DNA of 37,499 nt. Origin: Pseudomonadota bacterium (GTDB taxonomy: Bacteria > Pseudomonadota > Alphaproteobacteria > Paracaedibacterales > JAKBAR01). Positions 8,463 to 18,312 of the stretch are shown one piece after another. Location of the stretch: assembly GCA_021808925.1 (NCBI GenBank), contig JAKBAR010000008.1, positions 1-37,499 of the forward strand. Direction: 5' to 3'. The position numbers were made by a program, and so were the translations under genes. The notes below the pieces were generated by a model. The model did not search any database. It saw nothing but the letters and a program-made list of their open reading frames with translations, and had not been told where the DNA came from. Each line of letters opens with the position of its first letter. Positions within the stretch are counted from its first letter, which is position 1.

Positions 8463-8664
8463 GTATTTCCTAAAATTAGTAATCTCATTATTCTACATGC
8501 AACGATTTCTTGTCCACGTCAAGTTTTTTTCCACGTTATAGCTCAAAGAGAAATGATCATTCTTTGTTTTTTAAAGAAAAATTAACTTTATTTCTTTTAT
8601 TATGAATATATATGGGTATAATTCTTTTAAAAAACAAATCGAAATAGCCATCAGGAGAACATTC
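8463..8664 (+). promoter_or_regulatory. Divergent upstream region with a TATAAT box
   Basis: This stretch lies between the divergent infA and the exported ADP-ribosylglycohydrolase-like gene. A perfect TATAAT is at 8617-8622, and I see no good -35 box at the right distance. AGGAGA at 8653-8658 stands 6 bases before the ATG at 8665 and is the ribosome binding site that decides that start. An upstream in-frame ATG at 8602 lies before the TATAAT, which argues against it. Confidence 0.5.
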
Positions 8665-10923
8665 ATGCGAACCCTCTCTAGGATTTTTTTAGCGACAGCA
8701 ATGCTAACGGTAAGCACAGACACGCTTCTCTATGCCTCAGACAAAATAACGCCTATGGATGTCATCTATAGCTATAGCAAGGGTAATCAAAAAATAACCC
8801 CGGAGGATTTTTTAAAAAATGTTTTAGGTTTGTATGGCGTAAAAAAGAAAAGTCCGACACCTGATGAAAAAACCATTATTTTCCGTGCTATTGCAGCGGG
8901 GTTGAATCAAAAAAATGACCCACTTACCTTAAAAAATTTAAATGACACGACTAAAGAAATCCTGGAGTCTCTTACAGAGGACAATGTTTCTGATATCGCT
9001 CCTCAGGCCTATAGCATGTATCAGGTTATCAGCAGCTCAATACTCAATCATGAAACGGCCGATGTCACAAAAATTGATACAATCATCAAAATGGCTAAAA
9101 ATGATGCGGAAAAGCTTTTTGGGGAGTATATCGACATATCCCCTCTCAAAAATGAAAAAGCATCGAATGCTGATATTGAACGCATTTTTAATCTGACAGA
9201 GATCTTAAAAAAGGTTCCAGAATTTTCTTTTGAAAAATCGATTACCAGTGCGGATTTTAAGGTTACAAAAGATAACTTTGACGACTATCAAGAGATGCTG
9301 GGGAAAATTATTGATGACAGATTTGATACGAATACGGGTAAAGGTGCAAGGTACATAAAATCCTATGATGAGTATAATGAAATCAAAGAATATTTTAAAA
9401 ATCTCCGTGAAAAAGTCAAAGAATATTGGGATAACTTGGAGTTTGATCCCTTTACAAAAGGGGAACAGGGATACGTGGATGTGAATGATCCCCTCGACTA
9501 TCGCCGCATTCTTGACGCTTTGGGAGGTGTTTTTGAAGGGCCTCATAACTATAAAGATATTCTTAAAAGAGACGATAGCGAATTCATCAAAATAGATGAT
9601 TTCCTGAAGGATAAACGGGAGCGCTCTACGATTAAATATGTGAAGAATAAAAAAGTTCTTGGTTTCACGGACGATACAGTTGTGTCGCTTACCGTTGAAA
9701 AAGTCTTAGAAAATTTTTCAAAATACAAAAATGAATCAACCTATGATAAGAAAAAGTGGGGCAAGATTGCTGATGAAATCAAATCATCCATTGGCGAAGC
9801 CTTTGTTGAGAACGCAGAAAAATGGAGCGATTGGCACACCCTTTTTGGGTTTGGAAATGTTTTTCAAAAGTCTCTGGAAAATCTTAAAAAATCCTATGAT
9901 AACAATGATAAGGATTTCTATACGACAAATGATAAAAACAACCAAAAGGGTAACGGCTCTTTGATGTTTGCGGCCCTCTTTGGGGAGAATTTTGAAAATC
10001 CTAATTTTGCAGCGTACCTTGCCGGAAAAATTTCTGGTCTGACCCATGGGGGAGATCAAGCACGTGCAGCCTGTGCAGGTCTTGCAAGCATTGTGGCCTC
10101 TCTCAGACAAGGAGATGATCTGGATACATCAATTGAAAGTGGTGTTTTTTATGCGTTTATATTTGACCAAAGTGGCGAAACCTCTGCGCTGATTCAAAAT
10201 GCTTATGCATTAGCAAAGGAAGGTGCAGATCCTATCATGGTGAATGACTATTTGCGGGGGTGGGGGAGTGGTGCCGAAACGTTGGCTGATGGTGTTTACA
10301 AGGCTGCGCGCGTTCTCCTTGGAAAAGAAAATAAGAACACATGGTGGACGTTGTGCCGTGATCCAGGGGACACTGATTCCACAACTGCTGTTGCCGGTTC
10401 CATTATTATTGCGGCAAGAAACAAATTTAAAATGAAATTCCCTAAAGAGTGGGATGACAAGATTCTCTCGATTAAGGATTTTGAAAAATATTATGATAAG
10501 GCCTGGGAAGAAAAGCAAAAAAAGAAAAAGTATTTTAAAAAATTTATTGATGAAAATGGCGCGATAGATGTGAATAAAGCTAAAAAAGTCTTTACTGATA
10601 TAAAAAATATGCAAGCGGCTGTTGACGCGTCCAATCGACTTTTAAAAGAAGAGGTGCCAAACACATTAAAAAAACTTTTTCAAAACGATAAGAATAAAGA
10701 GTTAGCTAACACATCATTTCACATTAGCAACGTATTGAAAAAAGGAGATCTATATCTTCCTACGAAAGACAATCTTAAGCGTCCAACACTCAAAGCAAAT
10801 GTCCAACAGATTTTTAAAGACCTTCTTGAGGCCGTTGAAAATGATAAAAATCTTCAAAACGATAAAGATGCCTACACCCTTCTTAAAGCACACTTAGCGT
10901 ATCTGGCGCTTTTGTGGGATTAG
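8665..10923 (+). CDS. Exported ADP-ribosylglycohydrolase-like (DraG/ARH) protein
   Basis: A 752-residue protein with a Sec signal peptide (MRTLSRIFLATAMLTVSTDTLLYA). The first 270 residues are helical and unrecognised. From about 275 to 600 the ADP-ribosylglycohydrolase motifs appear in the right order: RRILDALGGVFEGP (280-293) for the glycine-rich first block, FTDDT (335-339) for the metal-binding TDDT, GNGSLM (429-434) for GNGALM, LTHGGD (459-464) for the S/T-H-P block, GWGSGAETL (532-540) for the GSGGY block, and DPGDTDSTTAVAG (566-578) for the GGDTDT metal site. Family members remove ADP-ribose from Arg, Ser or nucleotides using two Mg ions. In the second metal motif Ser replaces the usual Thr. 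I infer action outside the cytoplasm, possibly on host proteins. The tail (600-752) is Lys-rich. Confidence 0.72.
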   Translation: MRTLSRIFLATAMLTVSTDTLLYASDKITPMDVIYSYSKGNQKITPEDFLKNVLGLYGVKKKSPTPDEKTIIFRAIAAGLNQKNDPLTLKNLNDTTKEILESLTEDNVSDIAPQAYSMYQVISSSILNHETADVTKIDTIIKMAKNDAEKLFGEYIDISPLKNEKASNADIERIFNLTEILKKVPEFSFEKSITSADFKVTKDNFDDYQEMLGKIIDDRFDTNTGKGARYIKSYDEYNEIKEYFKNLREKVKEYWDNLEFDPFTKGEQGYVDVNDPLDYRRILDALGGVFEGPHNYKDILKRDDSEFIKIDDFLKDKRERSTIKYVKNKKVLGFTDDTVVSLTVEKVLENFSKYKNESTYDKKKWGKIADEIKSSIGEAFVENAEKWSDWHTLFGFGNVFQKSLENLKKSYDNNDKDFYTTNDKNNQKGNGSLMFAALFGENFENPNFAAYLAGKISGLTHGGDQARAACAGLASIVASLRQGDDLDTSIESGVFYAFIFDQSGETSALIQNAYALAKEGADPIMVNDYLRGWGSGAETLADGVYKAARVLLGKENKNTWWTLCRDPGDTDSTTAVAGSIIIAARNKFKMKFPKEWDDKILSIKDFEKYYDKAWEEKQKKKKYFKKFIDENGAIDVNKAKKVFTDIKNMQAAVDASNRLLKEEVPNTLKKLFQNDKNKELANTSFHISNVLKKGDLYLPTKDNLKRPTLKANVQQIFKDLLEAVENDKNLQNDKDAYTLLKAHLAYLALLWD

Positions 10924-11215
10924 TTCTTTTTCCCATAATTTAAACAAGGGCAAGACAATTGTTATCTGGCTTATTTGTGCGCATAGGGGGGGCCTCCCCA
11001 GACTTTTGAAATTGAAATAAGTGAGGAAGAAAGTGATCCGAAAAGTCTCTGACTAACTCACCTTTTAGGATGATAGGCAAGCGCGATAAAAATGATACGG
11101 TGACAGAGAGGGTAGCCGCTAAGAATTTTGATGACAAAAACGTTAAAAAATTTGAGAGCGCAATAAGACCGGAGAAGGAGCGCCTCGAGGACTATAATGA
11201 CCTCGATAATTAAGT
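10924..11215 (+). pseudogene. Possible decayed reading frame downstream of the ARH-like gene
   Basis: The gap between the ARH-like gene and groEL has no intact gene. On the plus strand, 11070-11213 encodes 47 charged residues (MIGKRDKNDTVTERV..), open upstream to 11037. A frame shift by one base near 11040 would join it to an upstream stretch reading EIEISEEESDPKSL. This looks like a broken small gene or a lost C-terminal end, but composition alone could produce it. I do not recognise the family. Confidence 0.25.
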
Positions 11216-11243
11216 TAAAAAAAGGGGAGCCCTTAGGCCCCCT
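11216..11243 (-). terminator. Terminator of groES-groEL
   Basis: Reading leftward, a GC-rich hairpin follows the groEL stop: AGGGG plus GCC pair with GGC plus CCCCT around a TAAG loop, with one bulged base. A run of seven T follows at once (A on the plus strand, 11216-11222). It lies 15 bases after the groEL stop codon. Confidence 0.88.
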
Positions 11244-11257
11244 CTATTCGGAATAGT

Positions 11258-12907
<1,650 letters not shown>

Positions 12908-12947
12908 TTACCTCTTTTTCTTTTTTACAATTAATACTCATACATTT

Positions 12948-13244
12948 TTAGTGAGCTAAAATGCCCATGATGTCAGATTCTTTCATAACGATAAAATCAT
13001 GCCCATCAATTTTAATTTCTGTGCCCGACCATTTGCCGAAAAGAACGCGATCTCCCGCTTTGACATCTAAGGGGTGAAGAGCACCACTTTCACCGCGTGT
13101 GCCAGAGCCCACGGCAATGACTTCACCTTCTTGGGGTTTTTCCTTGGCAGTGTCAGGAATAATAATACCAGATTTTGTTTTTTCTTCGGATTCAATGCGC
13201 TTGACAAGCACACGGTCGTGAAGGGGTTTGAATTTGACTGTCAT
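12948..13244 (-). CDS. groES: Co-chaperonin GroES
   Basis: A 98-residue co-chaperonin that caps the GroEL ring. The start [14 protein letters not shown], the mobile-loop region [18 protein letters not shown] and the [15 protein letters not shown] core are all consensus. AAGGAG lies 7 bases before the ATG. It is the first gene of the groESL operon, and the upstream CIRCE element points to HrcA repression with heat induction. hrcA is not in the window. Confidence 0.98.
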   Translation of the reverse strand: MTVKFKPLHDRVLVKRIESEEKTKSGIIIPDTAKEKPQEGEVIAVGSGTRGESGALHPLDVKAGDRVLFGKWSGTEIKIDGHDFIVMKESDIMGILAH

Positions 13245-13284
13245 CGAACACTCCTTATAGGTTAGTTGTTTAAGTTAGGCGTTG

Positions 13285-13311
13285 TTAGCACTCATACATA
13301 GCGAGTGCTAA
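13285..13311 (-). promoter_or_regulatory. CIRCE operator (HrcA binding site)
   Basis: A perfect inverted repeat, ttagcactc at 13285-13293 and gagtgctaa at 13303-13311, separated by 9 bases, equals the CIRCE consensus. It sits between the groES promoter -10 region and the start codon, where bound HrcA would block transcription at normal temperature. Confidence 0.97.
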
Positions 13312-13313
13312 TA

Positions 13314-13342
13314 TTATTAAAACAAGAAAGGATCCTTGTCAA
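13314..13342 (-). promoter_or_regulatory. groESL sigma70-type promoter
   Basis: Reading leftward, TTGACA (plus-strand 13337-13342) and TAATAA (plus-strand 13314-13319) are separated by 17 bases. The -10 box abuts the CIRCE operator. The -35 is perfect and the -10 is a fair match to TATAAT. It looks like a vegetative promoter under HrcA control, with no sign of a sigma32-type site. Confidence 0.75.
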
Positions 13343-13580
13343 GGGGGTGAGAAAGGCCTGCACTTTTATACGAAACTGAAAAACATCGCTCTAAGAAGAA
13401 AATTTCCTTACTAAAAGCGAAAAACAACCACCACTCTTTTTTCAATGCGCCGAGCAAACTTAAAAAATTCTTCTACAGTCCCGTGCAGCCTGAGCAAAAA
13501 AATCTAAAAAGTTTCTACCTTGTTGGAGAGGGTTATGATAAAAATTTTACTAATATTAATTTAAAAGCAGGAAAATTTCT
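13343..13580. other. Intergenic region between groES promoter and upp
   Basis: About 240 bases separate the groES promoter from upp. I see no coding frame with a credible start, no RNA gene and no clear -35/-10 pair. AGGA at 13569-13572 before the upp ATG is the only site I can support; it decides the long form of Upp. Confidence 0.5.
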
Positions 13581-14333
13581 ATGCTAAGGACTCTGGCAAA
13601 ATCCCTCTCTCTTTTCATTTTGATAAATAGTACCGTGCAAGGTGGCCTCCTTCCCTCAAAAACAGCTTCTGTCACTCCATCTCCCTCGATTCTTCAAGCC
13701 TTTCCAAACTTAACCGTGGTGACGCACCCCTTAATTCAACATAAACTCACGATTATGCGCGACAAAGCAACAGGAACGCTTCTTTTTGGACAACTTCTCC
13801 GTGAGATTGCCTTGCTTTTAGGCTATGAAGTGACGCGCTCTCTCGCTGTGAAAGAAAAAATTGTCGAAACGCCCGTGGCCACTGCCAAGGGGTTTGCAAT
13901 CGACGAAAATGAAATTGTTATTGTTCCTATCATACGCGCGGGCCTTGGTATGGCGGATGGTCTGCATACCCTCATTCCAACAGCAAGTCAGGGGCACATA
14001 GGTCTTTACCGTGATCCTGTGAGCAAACAAGCCATTGAATATTTTTTTAAAATACCGACGGTCAATAACCAAACATTTATCATTGTTGATCCTATGTTGG
14101 CCACAGGAAATTCTCTTTTGGCAGCCATTGATGGCCTTGTCAAGCGGGGAGTTGCTCCTGAGAAAATTATTGTGATGACCCTTGTCTCCGTTATCGACGG
14201 GGTTCGTACGGTCAGTGCAAAATACCCTAAGGTGCGCATTTTTACAGCAGCGGTTGACGAAAAACTCAACGATCATGCCTATATTATTCCGGGACTTGGA
14301 GATGCAGGTGATCGTTTGTTTAGAACGAAATAG
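13581..14333 (+). CDS. upp: Uracil phosphoribosyltransferase with signal-peptide-like N-terminus
   Basis: A 250-residue protein whose residues 45-250 are a complete Upp, the salvage enzyme joining uracil and PRPP to give UMP. It has HPLIQHKLTIMRD (49-61), the PRPP loop VDPMLATGNS (169-178) and the uracil-site segment YIIPGLGDAGDR (234-245). Normal Upp is about 208 residues and starts close to this HPL block. Here about 44 residues precede it, beginning MLRTLAKSLSLFILINSTVQGG, which looks like a Sec signal peptide. The long start has an AGGA at good spacing; the internal GTG codons at 13716 and 13719 have none. Export of an enzyme needing PRPP is unexpected. The extension may instead be a membrane tether or a misjudged start. 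Confidence 0.88.
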   Translation: MLRTLAKSLSLFILINSTVQGGLLPSKTASVTPSPSILQAFPNLTVVTHPLIQHKLTIMRDKATGTLLFGQLLREIALLLGYEVTRSLAVKEKIVETPVATAKGFAIDENEIVIVPIIRAGLGMADGLHTLIPTASQGHIGLYRDPVSKQAIEYFFKIPTVNNQTFIIVDPMLATGNSLLAAIDGLVKRGVAPEKIIVMTLVSVIDGVRTVSAKYPKVRIFTAAVDEKLNDHAYIIPGLGDAGDRLFRTK

Positions 14334-14453
14334 AGCAAAAAACACTTAAATATCATATTATACTATTATTTTTTTAAAATTTTTTGATAGACTTTTTCTA
14401 TAAGGGTGCGCGATTTTGTGCACCATCTTCTCATGTGTCTTGGGGGATTTTTT

Positions 14454-16205
14454 ATGAAAAAGACGATAACACTTTTCCTGCTTGCCTCTCTTACTTCGTT
14501 TGGACCTTCCTTACAGGCCTCAACAGAAAACAATAAGCAAATTATAGAGATTGAAAAACCGAAAAGACCTACCGAGGAAATCTCAAAAACACAGCGCCTC
14601 ATGCGCAAAACCTATTGGTCCATTGGGGATACAATGACAGAAAAAAATTTTTATATCTTTAACACGACTGAAAATGAAGTGCCCAAAACAGCTTGGGAGG
14701 ACCTTCTAGAAGCCATCGATAGTAATCCCGATGATTTTTTAAAAAAATTCAAAAAAAAATTAAGCAAAATTAATCCTAACGACAGTAAGACAGAAATGTC
14801 TAAAAAAAGGCAATATTGCCTTTTTCAATATGTTCAAAAGAAGGAAGCTCTTTTCAATCTTGCTGTGTACGCCATCAAACCGGGTAACAAAAATGACCCT
14901 CTTGTGCTTGAGGACGAAAAACTCGCAAAGGTTTATATCGAGGAGATTGAAAAAAATCCCAAAAACTGTTTAAAAGATAATACACATCTAAAACTTGTAT
15001 TGGACCTCGCACAGGCTGGTTTTAATCCTGCAAAAATTGTTTTTTTCCGCCACCATTTTAATAATTTAAGAGGTGCCACAAAGGAAGGGAATCAAACGCT
15101 GCTTACGGATTCACTCAAAGAAGTGCTCGAATTGTTTGAAAATAAAAAAATCGACACTAAGAGTTGCGAAAAAAAATTTCTCAAAATAGCAGTTGAGGGC
15201 CTAAAAATTGAAAGCATGCACGATATAAGTGAATTAAGCGATGTCACAGATATCTTAGGGTTAGAGAGCATTCCTCCTGAGGTACATATTCAGCTCGTTG
15301 TAGAGGCATCAACTCCCGATGAGGAGTTTCCAGACATCCCCTCAAATTATTTTAACCTTAAAAAAACCCATAGCTTTATCGCAGGGGTCTTAGCCCGTGA
15401 TCCGATTTCATCTAAACGCCGTCAATCACTCCTTGAAAAGCTTTATAAGGACAAAATCATTCATGAAAATGATCGTATGGATAAGATTTTAGAAAAAATG
15501 GCTCTTTATGCGACTATAGAATGTGAAGGATATGGCTATGTTTATTACAGTGAGCTTGTCAATTGGTTTGCAGATATCGGAAAAACAAAAGAATATGAGC
15601 TTGAGGAAGAAAAACGGTATGAGAACATACAATCTGCGCTAAAAAATCTTGCAAAGATTAACGGGGACCTCTTTGAGAATAATGAAGATATGCTTCAAAA
15701 AATACTCAGCTATTCGTACACAATGGAGCCTTCAGATCGCTGGAAGGCTACTGAAGATCTTTTGGAAAAGTTAGAAAAAAATGGCGATGTCGATGGGGCC
15801 CAATCCGTGCGTAATATGATCACAACGGCTCTTCAAGTGACCCAGTTGGGGGCGCACACTTGGAAAGCAGAGAAAAGAAAAAGCATATTAATGCGCCTTC
15901 TTTTTCCAAAAAATCCTTCTAAAAATGTTTTGAATTATGCCCACGATACATGGGCTGATGCGCTTAAAGGGGCGCTTTTAATGGCGATTAAACAGGAAAA
16001 AATCAATCCTTCCCACAAGGCTCTGGCTCAACTATTTGGGATTGAGAAGTCAAATCCTAAAGAGGTGTGGAATGAACTTTTTATATTGGCAGATCAAGCC
16101 CACAATAAAAAAGCTCAAGAGGCTATTGTTCATCTTCAAGAAATTCAAGGAAATGACGAATATGCCATGTTTTTAAAATATTATTATAGGGTGCAAAATC
16201 TTTGA
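14454..16205 (+). CDS. Orphan secreted helical protein
   Basis: A 583-residue protein I cannot assign. The chosen ATG at 14454 begins an ideal signal peptide (MKKTITLFLLASLTSFGPSLQAS) and has GGGGA about 7 bases upstream. An in-frame GTG at 14406 would add 16 residues and bury it. The mature part is charged and almost entirely helical, with scattered repeats of 30-40 residues that could be TPR- or Sel1-like, though I cannot fit a consensus. The C-terminal 150 residues include WKAEKRKSILMRLLFP and an AHNKKAQEAIVHLQEI helix pair reminiscent of Sel1 units. It forms a single-gene unit ending in a composite terminator at 16226-16289. It resembles the other exported orphans here in composition, not in sequence. 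Confidence 0.8.
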   Translation: MKKTITLFLLASLTSFGPSLQASTENNKQIIEIEKPKRPTEEISKTQRLMRKTYWSIGDTMTEKNFYIFNTTENEVPKTAWEDLLEAIDSNPDDFLKKFKKKLSKINPNDSKTEMSKKRQYCLFQYVQKKEALFNLAVYAIKPGNKNDPLVLEDEKLAKVYIEEIEKNPKNCLKDNTHLKLVLDLAQAGFNPAKIVFFRHHFNNLRGATKEGNQTLLTDSLKEVLELFENKKIDTKSCEKKFLKIAVEGLKIESMHDISELSDVTDILGLESIPPEVHIQLVVEASTPDEEFPDIPSNYFNLKKTHSFIAGVLARDPISSKRRQSLLEKLYKDKIIHENDRMDKILEKMALYATIECEGYGYVYYSELVNWFADIGKTKEYELEEEKRYENIQSALKNLAKINGDLFENNEDMLQKILSYSYTMEPSDRWKATEDLLEKLEKNGDVDGAQSVRNMITTALQVTQLGAHTWKAEKRKSILMRLLFPKNPSKNVLNYAHDTWADALKGALLMAIKQEKINPSHKALAQLFGIEKSNPKEVWNELFILADQAHNKKAQEAIVHLQEIQGNDEYAMFLKYYYRVQNL

Positions 16206-16225
16206 GTCTTGTAATAATTTTCGAC

Positions 16226-16289
16226 CAAAGGGGGTAATGCTAAAAATTGTGTTGAGCATGATCTCCCCCTTTGTATCTTTTTGTTTTTT
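16226..16289 (+). terminator. Composite hairpin terminator
   Basis: A 9-bp perfect stem pairs CAAAGGGGG (16226-16234) with CCCCCTTTG (16265-16273). Its 30-base loop holds a second small hairpin (ATGCT at 16237-16241 with AGCAT at 16255-16259). A T-rich tail runs to 16289. It closes the orphan secreted gene and lies before mltG. Confidence 0.8.
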
Positions 16290-16337
16290 CAGTAGACTAT
16301 AATCTGGAGATCTACCCAAGAAAATGTACTTTCTTTT

Positions 16338-17342
16338 GTGATTCGAAAAATTCTTCGTCTTTTTTTCTTTTGTGTGCTGGTTGCTTTTGTAATTGGCAGT
16401 GTCTACGTCACCTTAGGGCCAAGTGGCCCCTTTGGGCAGACAGAAAATAGTGAAGGTAGTGAAATTTTTATCCCTAAAGGGTCTAGCATTCGAGACATTG
16501 CAACCATTCTGTGCCGTGAGAAAATTCTAAGCCACCCTTATGGTTTTATGCTTCGTGCCCTTTTGATGAATAAAGCGGCAAAGCTTAAGGCAGGTGAATA
16601 TCTTATTCATCAAAAGAGCCCGATGAATCTTATCATTGATAAAATCAGTCGGGGTGATGTAATTCACAGAAGCTTTACTGTGATTGAAGGGGCCCTTGTC
16701 TTAGAGGTGGTCGATAGGCTTAAAAAAGATAAGCTTCTTGCGGGAACTATTACGCGTATCCCCGAGGAAGGGCGCCTTTTGCCGGCAACCTATCCCTATC
16801 ATCGTGGAGAAGATCGCCAGGTGCTTATTGATCGTATGGAAAAAGCGATGGAGGATACTTTACTTGAGTTGTGGGAAAAGCGCCCAGGGGATTGTCTTTT
16901 TAAAAATCCTTCCGAGGCTTTGACAATGGCATCAATCATTGAAAAGGAAAGCAGTCAAATCATTACAGAGCAACCCCGTATCGCAGGTGTTTTTAAAAAT
17001 CGTATGCTTAAAAAGATGCGTCTTCAGTCGGATCCCACCGTTATTTATGGCCTCACACGCGGTGAAAAACCCTTAGGCCGTGCACTTACACGAACAGATT
17101 TAAAAGTTGATTCTTTTTATAACACCTATTTATATTTAGGTCTTCCCCCAGCACCTATTGCCTGCCCTCGCAAAGAAGCCATCGAGGCAGCTCTTCACCC
17201 TGATGAACACGATGAGTTTTATTTTGTGGCCAATGGCAAAGGTGGACATAACTTTGCAAAAACCCTCGAAGAACATCTAAAAAATGTGCAAAAATGGCGA
17301 GAGATTCAGCAGCAAAAACATTATACGGCTGAGAGTAAATAG
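16338..17342 (+). CDS. mltG: Endolytic murein transglycosylase MltG
   Basis: A 334-residue inner-membrane protein (one N-terminal segment, about 6-25) that cuts nascent peptidoglycan strands and sets glycan length. A LysM-like region (about 42-92) precedes the YceG domain. Catalytic landmarks are MASIIEKES (197-205, with the invariant Glu), LQSDPTVIYGL (229-239), SFYNTYLYLGLPPAPI and FYFVANGKGGHNF. The length is normal. The start is GTG at 16338 and is the only sensible one before the membrane segment. It is followed by gmk with a 24-base gap; in many alphaproteobacteria mltG and gmk are neighbours with yicC between them, which is missing here. Confidence 0.95.
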   Translation: MIRKILRLFFFCVLVAFVIGSVYVTLGPSGPFGQTENSEGSEIFIPKGSSIRDIATILCREKILSHPYGFMLRALLMNKAAKLKAGEYLIHQKSPMNLIIDKISRGDVIHRSFTVIEGALVLEVVDRLKKDKLLAGTITRIPEEGRLLPATYPYHRGEDRQVLIDRMEKAMEDTLLELWEKRPGDCLFKNPSEALTMASIIEKESSQIITEQPRIAGVFKNRMLKKMRLQSDPTVIYGLTRGEKPLGRALTRTDLKVDSFYNTYLYLGLPPAPIACPRKEAIEAALHPDEHDEFYFVANGKGGHNFAKTLEEHLKNVQKWREIQQQKHYTAESK

Positions 17343-17366
17343 CTCAAAAATAGTGAGAAAATATCG

Positions 17367-18008
17367 ATGAACACCAAAAATTCTATTCACAGAAGGGGCC
17401 TATTACTGGTTCTCTCATCGCCTTCGGGCGCTGGCAAAACAACGATTGCTAAAAAATTGCTCGAGAGTGAGCAACATCTTGATATGTCTGTTTCTGTCAC
17501 AACGCGTCCTCCTCGTCCCGGTGAAAAAAATGGTGTCGATTATTTTTTTGTGGATGAGCCCACATTTCAAGAGATGCTCCTCCGTGATGCATTTTTAGAG
17601 CACGCAAAGGTTTTTGGAAACTCCTATGGGACGCTCAAAGAACCGGTTTTTAATACTCTGAAAAATGGCAAAGATATTATTTTTGATATTGATTGGCAGG
17701 GCACACAGCAATTGGCGCTTTATGCGCGCACGGATCTTGTGAGTATTTTTATTCTTCCGCCCAGCGTCAAAGCTCTTGAAGAACGCCTCAATAAACGGGG
17801 GCAAGATACGCATGATGTGATGCGTACGCGGATGGATCAAGCGGCTAATGAAATGAGCCACTGGGCGGAATATGATTACGTGATTATTAACAGGGATTTA
17901 GAATCAAGTATCCTTGAGGTCCAAAAAATCTTGCACTCTGAGCGTTTAAAGCGTACACGTCAGCTTGGTCTTGTGGATTTTGTTAACACACTCAGGCAAG
18001 AGTTATAA
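17367..18008 (+). CDS. gmk: Guanylate kinase
   Basis: A 213-residue cytoplasmic enzyme that phosphorylates GMP to GDP with ATP. The P-loop SSPSGAGKTTI lies at about 17-27. The GMP-binding region follows as SVTTRPPRPGEKNGVDYFFV and then EHAKVFGNSYGT. DIDWQGTQQL is the family's Walker B-like segment. The length is typical. It is probably transcribed with mltG. Confidence 0.97.
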   Translation: MNTKNSIHRRGLLLVLSSPSGAGKTTIAKKLLESEQHLDMSVSVTTRPPRPGEKNGVDYFFVDEPTFQEMLLRDAFLEHAKVFGNSYGTLKEPVFNTLKNGKDIIFDIDWQGTQQLALYARTDLVSIFILPPSVKALEERLNKRGQDTHDVMRTRMDQAANEMSHWAEYDYVIINRDLESSILEVQKILHSERLKRTRQLGLVDFVNTLRQEL

Positions 18009-18031
18009 AAATCAGTTTTTTATCAACCTAA

Positions 18032-18262
18032 AATCAAAGAAAAAAACAACTTCCGGGAAACTTTGAAGAAATTAACTTAAGAAGCTCTAATGTAGCAAAC
18101 GAATGCTTTGATAATGCCTGTGACAAGATTTTGAAAAACAAAGTTCTTAAAAAAATTGATCTGAGTGGCAATGGGTTGGATGAAAAGAGTGAGAACTACA
18201 TATCGATTCAAGAAGTGCTCGAAAAAATAATAAAAATTAAAAAATGCATGGGCTTAGTTTGA
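18032..18262 (+). pseudogene. Remnant of a leucine-rich-repeat gene
   Basis: An open stretch of 76 codons on the plus strand, right after gmk, has no start codon in its first part but reads as leucine-rich repeats of the ribonuclease-inhibitor type: FEEINLRSSNVANECFDNAC, then LKKIDLSGNGLDEKS. The pattern L..LDLS.N.L matches the intact secreted LRR protein at 20996-21565, which is on the other strand. It ends at a normal TGA. The 5' end, including any signal peptide, is lost. I see it as the 3' remains of a gene of the same family. Confidence 0.65.
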
Positions 18263-18312
18263 GAACCCACGCTTCTTATCTCTCTAAAGGATCATTTTCC
18301 TGCGCTTTACTT

